Source of the DNA: Paraphysomonas bandaiensis
Lineage: Eukaryota; Chrysophyceae
Reading direction: 5' to 3'
Assembly (NCBI GenBank): GCA_965644295.1
Contig: CBFFRP010000332.1
Coordinates: 1-20,644 of the forward strand
DNA: 20,644 bases
Shown here: positions 11,101 through 20,545 of the stretch, piece after piece
How the letters are laid out: the number at the start of each line of letters is the position of its first letter
Numbering within the stretch: position 1 is the first letter of the stretch
The notes under the pieces: generated by a model
The model's input: the letters and a program-made list of their open reading frames with translations, nothing else
Told to the model about the DNA's origin: nothing
The model's database searches: none
Position numbers and translations under genes: made by a program

Positions 11101-11664
11101 CGATCCACAAGCACAGGTGATACGGCCTTGTATGAAAATAAGAGTATCAGCATGAGTGAACTCTCTGCCGACAAGAATACGTTAGATAAGAAGCTATCCC
11201 CTCCGTTACAAAATTCGGACACACCTACTCCAGAGGAAGCACAGGAAAAAGAAATGGATGAACCTGGTTTAAGTATGAGTGAGTTAAGTATTTCCCGTCC
11301 ACCGGAAGGTGTGCAGGCTGTGATGTTAGGGGATGATGAACGTACAGAGAGACAGTCAGAGCATATGGTACCGGTTCCAGAAGATGAGGTTTTGAATGGC
11401 GATGAAATCATTCAGGAGGGTGCATATCAAAGTTTGCCTCCTGAAGAGTTTGAAGATGCCTTAATGTATGAAATTGACGAAAATAACCAGTTGGTGGAAG
11501 TTCAACACACAGGAACTGATGAAGACGACTACTATTACGATGAGCAATACATTGAGGTGGTGTATGAGGACGAAGGGGATGATGACTACAGTGAGGATGA
11601 AGAGGTTGAAATTGTCATCGAAGAAGAGCCTGAGGAAATCGCTTCCCATATCACATGGCTCTAG
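8111..11664 (+). CDS. LtrA-family multi-pass membrane protein, paralogue 2 (12 exons)
   Basis: Exons: 8111-8500, 8635-8887, 9018-9114, 9237-9296, 9358-9425, 9483-9586, 9661-9769, 9901-9944, 9993-10083, 10144-10207, 10280-10357, 10446-11664. The eleven introns are GT-AG and phases agree, giving 858 residues. The LtrA signature SWMELFIDLFYVAFFLKL is at 45-62, and YMAKFDFDQYMNKF at 87-100. Four internal exons have exactly the length of their counterparts in the gene at 3054, and exon 7 equals two fused exons there. A ~25-residue longer loop, rich in Asp, His and Tyr, follows the third hydrophobic segment (about 131-170). The last acceptor (GGTAG before 10446) was chosen because the nearer AG at 10418 leads at once to a stop, and because this choice aligns the final membrane segment without gaps. 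The tail (~395 residues) is basic and Ser-rich first, repeats SMSELS twice, then ends in a very acidic Tyr-Glu-Asp stretch. Likely a tandem duplicate of the gene at 3054. Confidence 0.86.
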
Positions 11665-12807
11665 TTTTTGTTACTAATTATCGAGTTCCACTTGTGAAAG
11701 CATTACAGCAAGTGTATATCCGTATTCATGGGGCACATTTACAGATATCGACTGTTTGTGTTTGTAATAATTTGATTGCTCTATTAGTTTTACACAACTA
11801 TGTACACGCTTTTATGACTACAACAACATGGAATAACTAAATAGCAGCGCATACTAGTACCTCTTTATCGTGTGTGCATGTCGGCACATGTGCGGCGGCT
11901 ATGTACTGCATATTTGAACATTGTTAACGTGTTTCTTCTGAAACAACTAAATTAGAAAATAAATCATATCACCCTGAGAGATGGTGTTAACTACGTAGTA
12001 TTAGCATTGCTGCCAGAGATACGTTTTTGTTTCTAAAGACAGGGTGCTAAGAAATTCCAAGCAGTGCCAAGTGTCAGATGCTTCATTGCTGTCATGTGAA
12101 CAGCATGGAAAAAGGAAACATCTCGAAATTTTTGACATTGCTTGTGATTTGTCTGTGCCACTTCTTGCATTTGAACCGCCTGTCCAATTATTAGAAATCT
12201 GTGCGTGAATGGTGTTTCTGTCACCGTCCTCTCTCATATTGCATCGTACAATCGCATATACGACACAGAACAAGGTGAATGTACATCATCGAAGATGCTT
12301 GTCCTCTGATAGGGCCGTGGCTTTCACTCAGACCAGGTTCACCAGGACTGTCAGATCGCTGATTATATTGTCACAAGAAAAGAGCTCTTGACAGCAAACT
12401 GATTTGTATAAATCCATCTCCAGTTATGTAGAGCAGTTGTTTGGTCGAGATTCATGTCAGTATGATCCACAATGTTCACTGTTTCTTATCACCTTAAGAT
12501 ACGTTCATGTCCTCATCCATGTGGACCAGATCCGAAATATGATATATACGAGTACGAGTAGTGGTACATTAGTACGTTAGTACAGCGGTATCAACCAACA
12601 ATGCGAGCGACAGTAGTACTACAGTACATATACAGCAGTACATGTCAAACGAGTACCTGATCATCACTTCGTATCCACTTTCTTGCTGTGCTATCCTGCT
12701 GCCTCACCTGGCTGGAAGCAACCATCACACCACAAGAAGCAGCGTGTACACTAGGCATCAGTGTACAATCGTATAACAAAGCCGTGTATCGAATAAGTTA
12801 ACGGGAC
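11665..12807. promoter_or_regulatory. Intergenic region: LtrA-like 3' flank and VPS35 upstream region
   Basis: No gene is supported in this 1.1 kb. An AATAAA hexamer at 11958-11963, about 295 bases after the LtrA-like stop, could be a polyadenylation signal. The stretch 12552-12656 holds eight GTAC tetramers in 105 bases, ending about 150 bases before the VPS35 start codon. A minus-strand frame at 12001-12273 has no recognisable similarity. Confidence 0.45.
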
Positions 12808-15734
12808 ATGGCGGCTATTAATGAAACGGAACAGATGCGGTGAGTGGAGGAGTGGATATATATATGTATTGACCGCTCCGCTCTTATGACTCTGTGAATA
12901 GGACTGTCGAGCAATCCGTGACGAAGGTAAAGGAACAAGCATTTTTTATGAAGCGAGCCATGGTACTTCGACAGCACTGTGTGGTGAATGGTATGATGTA
13001 ATTGTCTGTGTACAGGATGGGGATAACGTGAAGCTCGCACTAGACCACGCGACTGAAATGCTCAGAGAGTTACGTACAAACCAACTGGCCCCCAAGCATT
13101 ATTATGAGCTTTATATGAAAGTTCTAGATGAGATGAGAGAAATGGAAGAATACTTTTCAACTCTGCAGCGAAATGGACACAAGATTCAAGAGCTATATGA
13201 AAAAGTTCAATCGTGTTCCCAGGTACTTCCCCGCCTGTATTTACTCTGCTGTGTGGGTGGGGTCTATATTGACTCCCAGGAAATTCCTGCAAAGGATATT
13301 CTGAAGGATTTAGTGGACATGATCAAAGGGGTACAGAACCCGATGCGTGGACTCTTTCTCCGCAACTACCTTAGCCATGTGACCAAAAAGCGTCTGCCTG
13401 ATACAGGTTCCGCTTTCGAAGGGGTCGGTGGAAATGTACAAGATGCCTATAATTTTGTCCTCCAAAATTTTGAACAAGCCAATCGCCTCTGGGTGCGACT
13501 GCAAAACCAGGGGGCAAAAGAAGACCGTAAAAAGCGCGAAAAAGAACGTCAAGACCTACGCATCCTAGTAGGTACGAATTTGGTTCGACTGAGTGAACTA
13601 GAGGGTTTGGATTTGCAAGAGTATCGAGTAAATGTTCTTCCTAAGATCCTGGAGCAAGTAGTCTTGTGCAAAGATACAATCGCGCAGACATATCTCATGG
13701 ACTGCACTATACAGGTGTTTCCTGACGAATTCCATCTAGCCACTCTTGAACCTTTTTTGCATACATGTGTTAATCTCAAAGAAAAAGTCAATGTACGATC
13801 TATTCTAGAGGCCATGATGGATCGCTTAGCTAACTATGCAGCCAACAACACCGGTCAGATCCCCTCCGAGATTCATGCGTTCAAAATGTTTAACGACTGC
13901 ATTACAACTCTCATTGAAAATCGAACGAATTTGACACTCACAGAAACCTTGCGGCTTCAAACGGCTCTCACTAATTTTTCATTGAAGTGCTACCCCAACA
14001 AGCTCGACTATGTTGCCCACTGTCTGGCTGCTAGTGTGGCACTTATAGAAAAAAGTGACTTTCAAACATCCCTGGCTGCTGAAGGAGAGCATTCGACAAC
14101 GAAGTCCCTTCGTGACACAACAGCACAGATTGAGCAACTACTCTCAGTCCCCCTATCCTCTCTTGCCCTCAAGGTTCTTGATCTTCAGCAATATGCCACT
14201 CTTATGTCTTTCCTTCCGTGGGGAAATTGGAAAGACGTTGCTGTTTCCCTTCTGCGCAGCGTGGTTGCACGGAACGCCCCACTGACAGAAGTGGACCAGG
14301 CGGAACAATTGTTTGCAATCATTACCCCACTTCTGAAGGACCCCGACGGAACCACAAGAGAAGCTGATGAGGACGGCACGGAGCCACCAGTTGATGACCA
14401 ATTTAAGGAAGAACAAGTGCTTGTCGCCAAAGTTGTGCATTTAATGCAGAATGATGATACCGATGTACTGCTTCGCATATATGTGGCAGCACGTTCCAAA
14501 TTCATTAACGGTGGCGCTCAGCGCATTCAATTCACTCTCGTCCCTCTCGTATTTGCCGCATTGTCCTTGGCGAAGAGGGTACTTGCAAAAGAGAAAGCGG
14601 CTGAAACGGAACAGGACGTCGCCCCTCAGTACAGTTCCCGAAAGGTGTTCCAATTTGTTATCGAGATTGTGACCGCCATGGCCACTTCTCATCCAGAAAT
14701 TTCAATGAAGCTTTTTCTTCAAGCGGCACAGGTATCATGATAAACTGACTATTTGACAAATATCCGTATACCGTTGATGTGTGTTGTTTTATACTTGCTT
14801 GCATTATCAGGCGGCGGATGCATGCAATTTTTCTGCTATTGCGTATGAGTTCGTAAAAGAAGGATTATTGATTTATGAGTGTGAGATTAGTGAGAGCAAG
14901 TCTCAGGTGCGAGCTCTGACTGCTATCGTTGGGACGCTTTTGAACTGTCGCAACTTTCCCACGGAGGACTATGAGGCATTAATTACCAAAACAGCGCAGG
15001 TACACGGAGTCTTATCCTTCATTATACAGTGTCAATTTAGTTTATTTCTTGTCGTATAGTATGCAAACAAGCTCTTGAAGAAGCCCGATCAGTGTCGCAT
15101 GGTTACTCTATGCTCTCATTTGTTTTGGCCTAAGGACCCACCCATAGTTGCTGATGGTGAAGAAGAGCCAGCTGTACACGGAACTAGATACGCAGATTGC
15201 GACAGGGTGTTGGAGTGCATGCAGCGGTCACTCAAAATTGCATCCGTGTGCAATCCCAATATATTTGTTGAAATCTTGGACAGGTTGGTAATTGTTATAT
15301 ATTGGACTATGTGTTTGTGGTAGTCTGCATATCATATGTTATTCTTATCAGGTAATATGACCTAACGAATTTGACAGATATATTTTCTACTATGAAAACA
15401 ACAACCCTCTTATCCACGTGCGGTACTTGAGCGGTTTAATCGCGCTTATCAACGAACAAATAGGGTCTGAAGACGGAGGACAGGCAATGGGATCAGCAGT
15501 AAAAGCTCACTATCGTAATACCCTTGGTCAGTATGCTTTTCCTTATCTGTATTACTAAATTGTGATGGAAAATAAAGTAGTATCTTACGGTATTGTGTAT
15601 ACCACTGTGGTCTTATTTTGACAAGTTTGTTCACGTGATCTGTTACCTTATCTGCTGTTCCATTGACAGAGTACATTCGTAATCGCCAGAGGTCTCCTGA
15701 AACTAGTGAGAAATTTTCTGCGATTCAGTTGTAG
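12808..15734 (+). CDS. VPS35: VPS35, retromer cargo-selective core subunit (7 exons)
   Basis: Exons: 12808-12839, 12902-12962, 13016-14731, 14811-14999, 15060-15283, 15378-15526, 15670-15734. All introns are GT-AG, phases agree and the product is 811 residues; animal VPS35 is about 796. VPS35 is the alpha-solenoid scaffold that binds VPS26 and VPS29 and sorts cargo from endosomes to the Golgi or plasma membrane. The N-terminal exons give VKEQAFFMKRAM, followed by ALDHATEMLRELRT and YYELYMKVLDEM, as in known VPS35. The PRLYL motif that contacts VPS26 is intact at about 103-107. Further family hallmarks are PMRGLFLRNYLSHVT, LRILVGTNLVRLSELEG, LEQVV, VFPDEFHL, and near the C-terminus LLKKPDQCRMVTLCSHLFW. 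The stop follows a short tail (FSAIQL). Exon 3 (1,716 bases) is far longer than the others. The tiny first exon starts at the ATG at 12808, which fits family length. Confidence 0.95.
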
Positions 15735-16323
15735 TGGTCTATATTATATCAACTCGAGCCTTTCTGAAAATATCTAAAATACCACGGGATGAATCAAAGA
15801 TTATATAGGTACCTGTGTTGCGTTATTGCATAATAGTGATATGCGCGGGCTAAGTAGTGCATTGCTTCACAGGTTGATTTGTGCATGTGGTATCATGCAT
15901 GGAGTAGATAAATAAGATGCAGCACTGATATGGTATTTGAGCAGGTGCAATCATTTCTGTCTCAACACATTTGTTATACTTGTCTTTCCCATTCCGCCAT
16001 CGATTCAAATTGATTGTTATGTGGGTTTTAAAGTATTATATAGACAACCTCTTGACATATCAGAACTCAAATCGGACGACTCAATCGTTATAATTTTTAT
16101 AGTTTGAGTGGTAAATTAATAAGTTTTCTGCAGCATCGTTCAAATATTTATTTTATTATTGCGTTCACAGCACTAAGCTAATGTAGTCTGTACTAGCATT
16201 GTAAATGACTTAACGCCTAGCAGGCAGTCTCTAACATCTTGTCTTCAAGTGTTACTAAAACCTAAAACGTATGGATCAATGGTAATAGCTATTATTCAAT
16301 ATTATGAAAGCATACACAACATT
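15735..16323. other. Convergent intergenic region between VPS35 and MORN gene
   Basis: These 589 AT-rich bases lie between two stop codons that face each other, so they should hold both 3' untranslated regions and terminators. I see no gene, strong hairpin or repeat. Confidence 0.5.
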
Positions 16324-17526
16324 TCAAAAAAGTGACAACAGGAATGTATAACTTCTCCCAACAACATGTAAAGCCCACCTACGCATGCTATTCAAAATTG
16401 TAGTATCAACTAATTCTCCAACACTCCATACACCTTCATACACTTCACCATTGAAATATGTCATACGACCGAAGCCTTCAATACTATTACTACTGAACTG
16501 ACCTTCATAAACAGCACCATCCGTGAACTCCATTCTACCAAAACCGTGTCGCTGATTACTTTGCCACATACCAGTATAAGATTCCGAATTAAAAGTCATT
16601 GTACCATGACCATGAATGTTGTTTTCCACCCACTCTCCTGTGTATACAGCTCCATCGGCAAATTTCATAATACCTATGCCGTGCATTTTATTGCCTTTGA
16701 ACTCTCCTTCGTAGATGGATCCGTCAGTAAGTGTCAGTGTACCATGACCAGATTTCTTGTTGTGATAGTAATTTCCATTAAATACTTTCCCGTCAGGATA
16801 TGTCATAACCCCGTGACCATGCATGCTATCATCTGCCCAATAACCGTCGTACACTTTGCCACTGTAAAAATGCATTGTTCCTTTTCCATGCTTAACTTCG
16901 TCCTGTGCATATTATTATCAAACATCAATGTAATCCTACATTCAAAGAACCTTCCATGAGCCCTCATACATATCACCAGAGGGGTATTTCATCGAGCCTA
17001 ATCCATTGATACGATTGTGTTTGTGCTCGCCATTGTATACGCTGCCGTCAGCAAACTGAATTGTACCACGTCCCTCTCTAGCATTTTGATAAAACTCTCC
17101 AGTATACTTTGTTCCGTCGCTGAACACCATCACTCCATGACCATGCATTTTACTATCCACGAAATCACCCTCGTATATCTTTCCGTTGGCGAACACGTAC
17201 TTACCCTTCCCGGTGACCTTCCCATTGCTGAACTGGCCCTCATACACAGACCCATCAGGATAAGTGTACTTTCCATAATTATGTATTCTGCCCTCTTGAA
17301 CTTCTCCTTCATAAGATGCCCCATCTGCAAACACTAATTTACTGTGTATCCCTGTCTCTGTCTCTGTCTCTGTGTGAGGGTCTGTGGATATATAGGAGTG
17401 TGTATCTCTGCATGTGTCTGTATGGGCGTCATTAGACTGACCCCTCACTGCTGCTGTCGTATAACAGCTCGAGGTGATAATGCATGCAACAATAAGTACA
17501 TGCATATCTGTTACTGACAGATCCAT
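16324..17526 (-). CDS. MORN-repeat protein with possible signal peptide (2 exons)
   Basis: Exons on the minus strand are 17526-16951 and 16902-16324, with a 48-base phase-0 GT-AG intron. The product is 384 residues. About 12 complete MORN units of 23 residues (Y-x-G-x-[FW]-x(5)-G-x-G-x-[MY]-x-[FY]-x-[DN]-G pattern) and a partial thirteenth run from about residue 72 to 358. The intron cuts one unit after YEGSWK, and the unit resumes with DEVKHGKGTM, which confirms the splice. The N-terminus has a hydrophobic stretch (MHVLIVACIITSSCYTTAA, from Met8) like a signal peptide or anchor; start at 17526 or 17505. A TETETE run comes from a CTCTGT microsatellite at about 17352-17373. MORN arrays commonly bind lipid or act in membrane and cytoskeletal scaffolds. 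A secreted or lumenal version would be unusual. The C-terminal ~25 residues leave the repeat pattern and end with a hydrophobic stretch. Confidence 0.87.
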
Positions 17527-17573
17527 GCATTGCCATCTATGCGTATGGCCGCTTCAAATAGAGGAGAATATGG

Positions 17574-17778
17574 CTGTACCTGTACACCTGTACCTGCGCA
17601 TCTGTCGTACCTGTGCATCTGTTCTATACACTTGTACCTGTGCATCTGTCGTACCTGTGCATCTGTCGTACCTGTGCATCTGGTATACAAGTACTACGAC
17701 AACATTTCTTCTTGTCGTGTGAGCCGATAGCAGATGCACAGGTACAGGTGTATAGGGACAGATGCACAGGTACAGGTA
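17574..17778. repeat. 17-bp minisatellite with inverted copies
   Basis: A unit of the form GTACCTGTGCATCTGTC recurs at 17590-17606, 17607-17623, 17634-17650, 17651-17667 and 17668-17682 (last copy cut). The same motif lies in reverse orientation at 17731-17745 and 17759-17773. The stretch 17583-17604 pairs with 17731-17752 with one mismatch, so the region could fold into a large hairpin. Each unit carries GTAC. The block starts about 50 bases upstream of the MORN start codon. Confidence 0.85.
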
Positions 17779-18778
17779 AGATCTCAGTGACACTCACGAG
17801 AGAGTGAGAACAGAACTATCATGACATTCTTCCCACTCAACTCTACTCTCAGCAGCATTCCCAGTACAGGATATATGCTTTGTAGAGCGATAGCAGGTGG
17901 AAGCACTGCATGAGCTGATTAGCTGTTGAATCAGTCGATGGTGTTGAGTCTCCATCACGAAACGAATTACTATCATCCGTTTGAGACGACTATAGCACTG
18001 CGATCCTGATATGGAAGCCAACATGATAGATCATTGTCAACTTTTTTATTATAGTCTACACACTCACAGCCTCTGCTTCTTACAATCCGATTGTTGCAGG
18101 TAGCAGTGTGATTTGCTGGTTAGATTTTGTTGTGACCTAATAACTGTATAACAATATGAGTATGTATGGGTATGGTTGAATATATTGCAGGTGCATATTT
18201 AGCTATAAATTAATGCAATAACCATTATGGAATAATAGTAGATCCACCCTCTACTAAGTCGTAGTAGCACCACGTCGTGGTGTTTCCGGGATAAGTACCA
18301 GAATTTGTTTTCTGAGAAACTAATATGTACCGAATTTGTAGCTAGCATGCACTATTCTCCCCACTCACCACTTGTGTTTCTTTTGTAAATGTATTGGGGC
18401 CTGCAATAAATATGCATCTGGAGTTTAGAGTTGCTTGCATTAGTCGATCATCCGGGATAGCTATAGACTTCTAAATTGAGAAAATATCGCTCAGGCTTAT
18501 TAATTAATATTTTGCTTGAGTTATAGATGCATGAGTTTACATTTATCGGCATCTGCTGGGCCAATGTAATGTGAATACAGTGCTATGTTTTACCATACTC
18601 TACTATCTACTATCTAGTCTTGTTTGCTCCTGACTCAGCTCATTGAGATTATAACAAAGATCTGACACTATTCTTCAAGCAAATTGCATTTGTAATATCT
18701 ACGTCTTCCTCAGTAGGATTTATTTGAGCAAAACTGTGTTAGAATTTATCTTACCTACTTTTGATACATATCCTACCT
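17779..18778. other. Intergenic region upstream of the MORN gene, no gene seen
   Basis: About 1 kb of AT-rich sequence without a supported gene. Short reading frames, such as 17794-18024 on the minus strand, have no recognisable motif. Two small adjacent hairpins occur at 18251-18282: CTACTA/TAGTAG and CACCACG/CGTGGTG. Confidence 0.45.
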
Positions 18779-19484
18779 GACGACAACACCCCGGCCATCA
18801 CCAGTAGTGGCGCCCATACAAACGAGGCCCGGGCGTTGTCGTGACTGAACAGGGTTTGCTGCTCTTGCGGGCCGGGGGCAATCTCACCCCGTTCGGCGGC
18901 GCGCTCGGCTTCGGCCATAGGGCCAAAGTCTAGTTTCTTGAAGGCGATCAGCGGCACTATGGCCACCGCCAGCACGGCATAGAACTGGAACGGAATGGCG
19001 GCAATAAAGGCTTCCCAGTCGGTCAGCGGCAGCGCAAGGGCGGTAAATTCCTTTTGCAGCAGACCCATGATGTACACGCCCCAGCCGATAAAAGGCACCA
19101 TAATCGCCACCGGCGAGGCGGTGGAGTCGATGATGAAGGCCAGTCTCTGGCGCGACAGCGTGAGCTTGTCGAACAGCGGCCGAAATACCGGGCCGACGAT
19201 CAGCGGCGTGCCGAGATCGGAAAAGAAGATGACGATACCACCCAGCCAGGCTGCCACCTGGGCCCGGCACTTGGTGCTGACCCAGTGGGTGACCTTGCGG
19301 GCAAAGGCCTGGCCACCACCGGACTGTTCCATCAGCGCCACAAAGCCGCCGATAAATACCAGCAACACCAGTACGCCGGCGTTATAGCTGTCGGTCAACT
19401 GACCGACCAGATGGTCTTTGACCAGAATGCCGAAGTTGTCGGGCGGGTGCAGCCAGTCGTTCAGCATCACCACGCCACTGGCGA
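18751..19484 (-). pseudogene. NhaC-family Na+/H+ antiporter fragment, fused in frame to the EtfB piece (bacterial)
   Basis: From about GVVMLNDW the frame becomes a polytopic membrane protein of the NhaC-type Na+/H+ antiporter family. Recognisable blocks include DSYNAGVLVLLVFIGGFVAL, GGIVIFFSDLGTPLIVGPVF, a block with RQRLAFIIDSTASPVAIMVP, and FIGWGVYIMGLL. Full-length members are about 450-530 residues; only an internal ~235 remain. It stops at the island edge: the last residues (GRICIKSR then stop) are encoded by AT-rich flank. Family assignment is by recalled motif pattern. The in-frame join to EtfB is not an arrangement I know from bacteria. Confidence 0.75.
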
Positions 19485-19835
19485 GTTCCACGCCCAGCTC
19501 GTCGAGGCCCAGGGTTTCAAACGGTGTCTGTTTCGCCTTCATAATATTGGGCAGCGACGCATAGCGCGGTTCGTTCAGCCGCAGATCCGTAGTCACCACC
19601 GCCGGCAGCGTCAGCGCCAGGGTCTGCAGGCCGCCATCCACCTCGCGAGTGACCTGCACTTCGTCGCCCTGTCGCTCGATGCGGGAAGCGAAGGTTTCCT
19701 GCGGCCAGTCGGTGAGCGCGGCCAGCATCTGCCCGACCTGATTGTTGTCGGTGTCGATGGACTGCTTGCCGAGCAACACCAGGCCGGGCTGTTCCCGCTC
19801 AACCAGTTTGGCCAGCAACCTGGCCACCGTGACAC
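18779..19835. other. GC-rich island of bacterial type within AT-rich eukaryotic DNA
   Basis: Composition changes abruptly at both edges, from about 35-40% GC outside to over 60% inside. Codon use inside is strongly G/C at third positions, unlike every other gene in the window. The minus strand holds one unbroken frame of 362 residues (19839-18751) made of two bacterial gene pieces, neither complete and both without flanking bacterial genes. No intron-like break, promoter or Shine-Dalgarno site is seen. The edges are set by composition and the end of recognisable protein similarity, so each may be off by 10 to 20 bases. A cloning or assembly chimera with DNA of an associated bacterium is the simplest reading. 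Confidence 0.85.
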
Positions 19836-19839
19836 ACAC
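19485..19839 (-). pseudogene. Electron transfer flavoprotein beta subunit fragment (bacterial)
   Basis: The first ~118 residues of the minus-strand frame match the middle and C-terminal part of bacterial EtfB. Visible hallmarks are VARLLAKLVEREQPGLVLLG, KQSIDTDNNQVGQMLAAL, TREVDGGLQTLALTLPAVVT and TDLRLNEPRYASLPNIMKAK, the last two forming the ETF-beta signature region. EtfB pairs with EtfA to bind FAD and AMP and passes electrons from acyl-CoA dehydrogenases to the respiratory chain. Roughly the first 100 residues of the usual ~250 are absent, and the C-terminus is replaced by an NhaC-like segment from about 19485. The fragment should not give a working protein. Confidence 0.85.
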
Positions 19840-20108
19840 AAGCAGCTTTCGCAGCGTTAGATAATTGGATATCAGAGTTAAGCACTGACTCTTAAACGCC
19901 TATTGCTAATGTAATATCAATATATTGATATCGGCATCATCTAATTCAATCATAAGTCCAATGTTCCTGATAATCTTCTCATTGGAGAATTCAGCCGTTG
20001 GTGGATCATTCTCCTCCAGCCGTAGTGTGTGTGTACAACAATAATGGACTAGAAGCATCGGACAGCCAAACTTATCATTCTTATTTATTCAACAGGATGG
20101 CATCCAAT
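19840..20108. other. Short AT-rich spacer, no feature seen
   Basis: Between the bacterial island and the transposase remnant the sequence returns to AT-rich composition. I see no gene or repeat. Confidence 0.4.
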
Positions 20109-20545
20109 GAACAAATTTGATGATTTAATTCGTCAGTACCCTGGTATAAAATTCACCTGGGTGCAGACGCGGAAATTGTTCAAAATGCAGATTTCGAGAG
20201 AGCAGTAGTCAAAATTCAGCGCGGTAGGGAAGAAGAACTGAACTGCGCTGAAAAGCACAGGTGCGACGCTTTTTTTAAATGATGTACCTTCACACGAAGG
20301 TGAACTTGATGTGAAGAGAAAGATGAGGAGGAGGAAGACGAGGCCATTCGTTTACTTAAAGACAACCAAAAGCGCCGTAAAGCACGCATCAAACTTCCAA
20401 CACGGTATCGTTGCATGAAGAATATTTGTATAGCACTACCAATATTTGTGAGAGGTTGTTTAGAAGAGCTAAGATTGTTATGACTAGATTTTCCTAGACA
20501 CCATGAAATGTTGAATTTTCTGCGTGAAAATGTTAATATTTCTTT
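20109..20545 (+). pseudogene. Decayed hAT-type transposase C-terminal remnant
   Basis: Coding-like pieces follow each other in different frames with stops between. They are MNKFDDLIRQYPGIK (from 20109), then HLGADAEIVQNADFERAVVK plus IQRGREEELNCAEKHR (20154-20279, then TGA), an acidic EEKDEEEEDEAIRLLKD piece with KRRKARIKLP (20313-20400), STTNICERLFRRAKIVMTRF (from 20432, another frame), and HHEMLNFLREN. The order and the S/T-T-N-x-x-E-R-L-F motif followed by a FL-x-x-N block are typical of the hAT dimerisation domain at the end of hAT transposases. The frameshifts and stops show it is dead. The N-terminal catalytic part and terminal repeats are not visible. It resembles elements I recall from oomycete genomes; this is memory, not a search. 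Confidence 0.65.

Noticed and set aside
12001-12273. 90-residue minus-strand ORF
   Set aside because: No recognisable domain, Cys/Ser-rich low-information sequence and an overlapping alternative frame; nothing supports it as a gene.
17574-17778. CRISPR-like array
   Set aside because: Units are adjacent or nearly so, without spacers of uniform length, and the host looks eukaryotic.
17554-17793. Cys-, Thr- and Arg-rich ORFs on both strands over the minisatellite
   Set aside because: They are translations of the 17-bp repeat, which stays open in several frames because its units lack stops.
19054-19860. 268-residue plus-strand ORF in the GC-rich island
   Set aside because: It is the antisense shadow of the EtfB/NhaC frame, as is usual in GC-rich coding DNA; its Gln/His/Arg-rich sequence matches no family.
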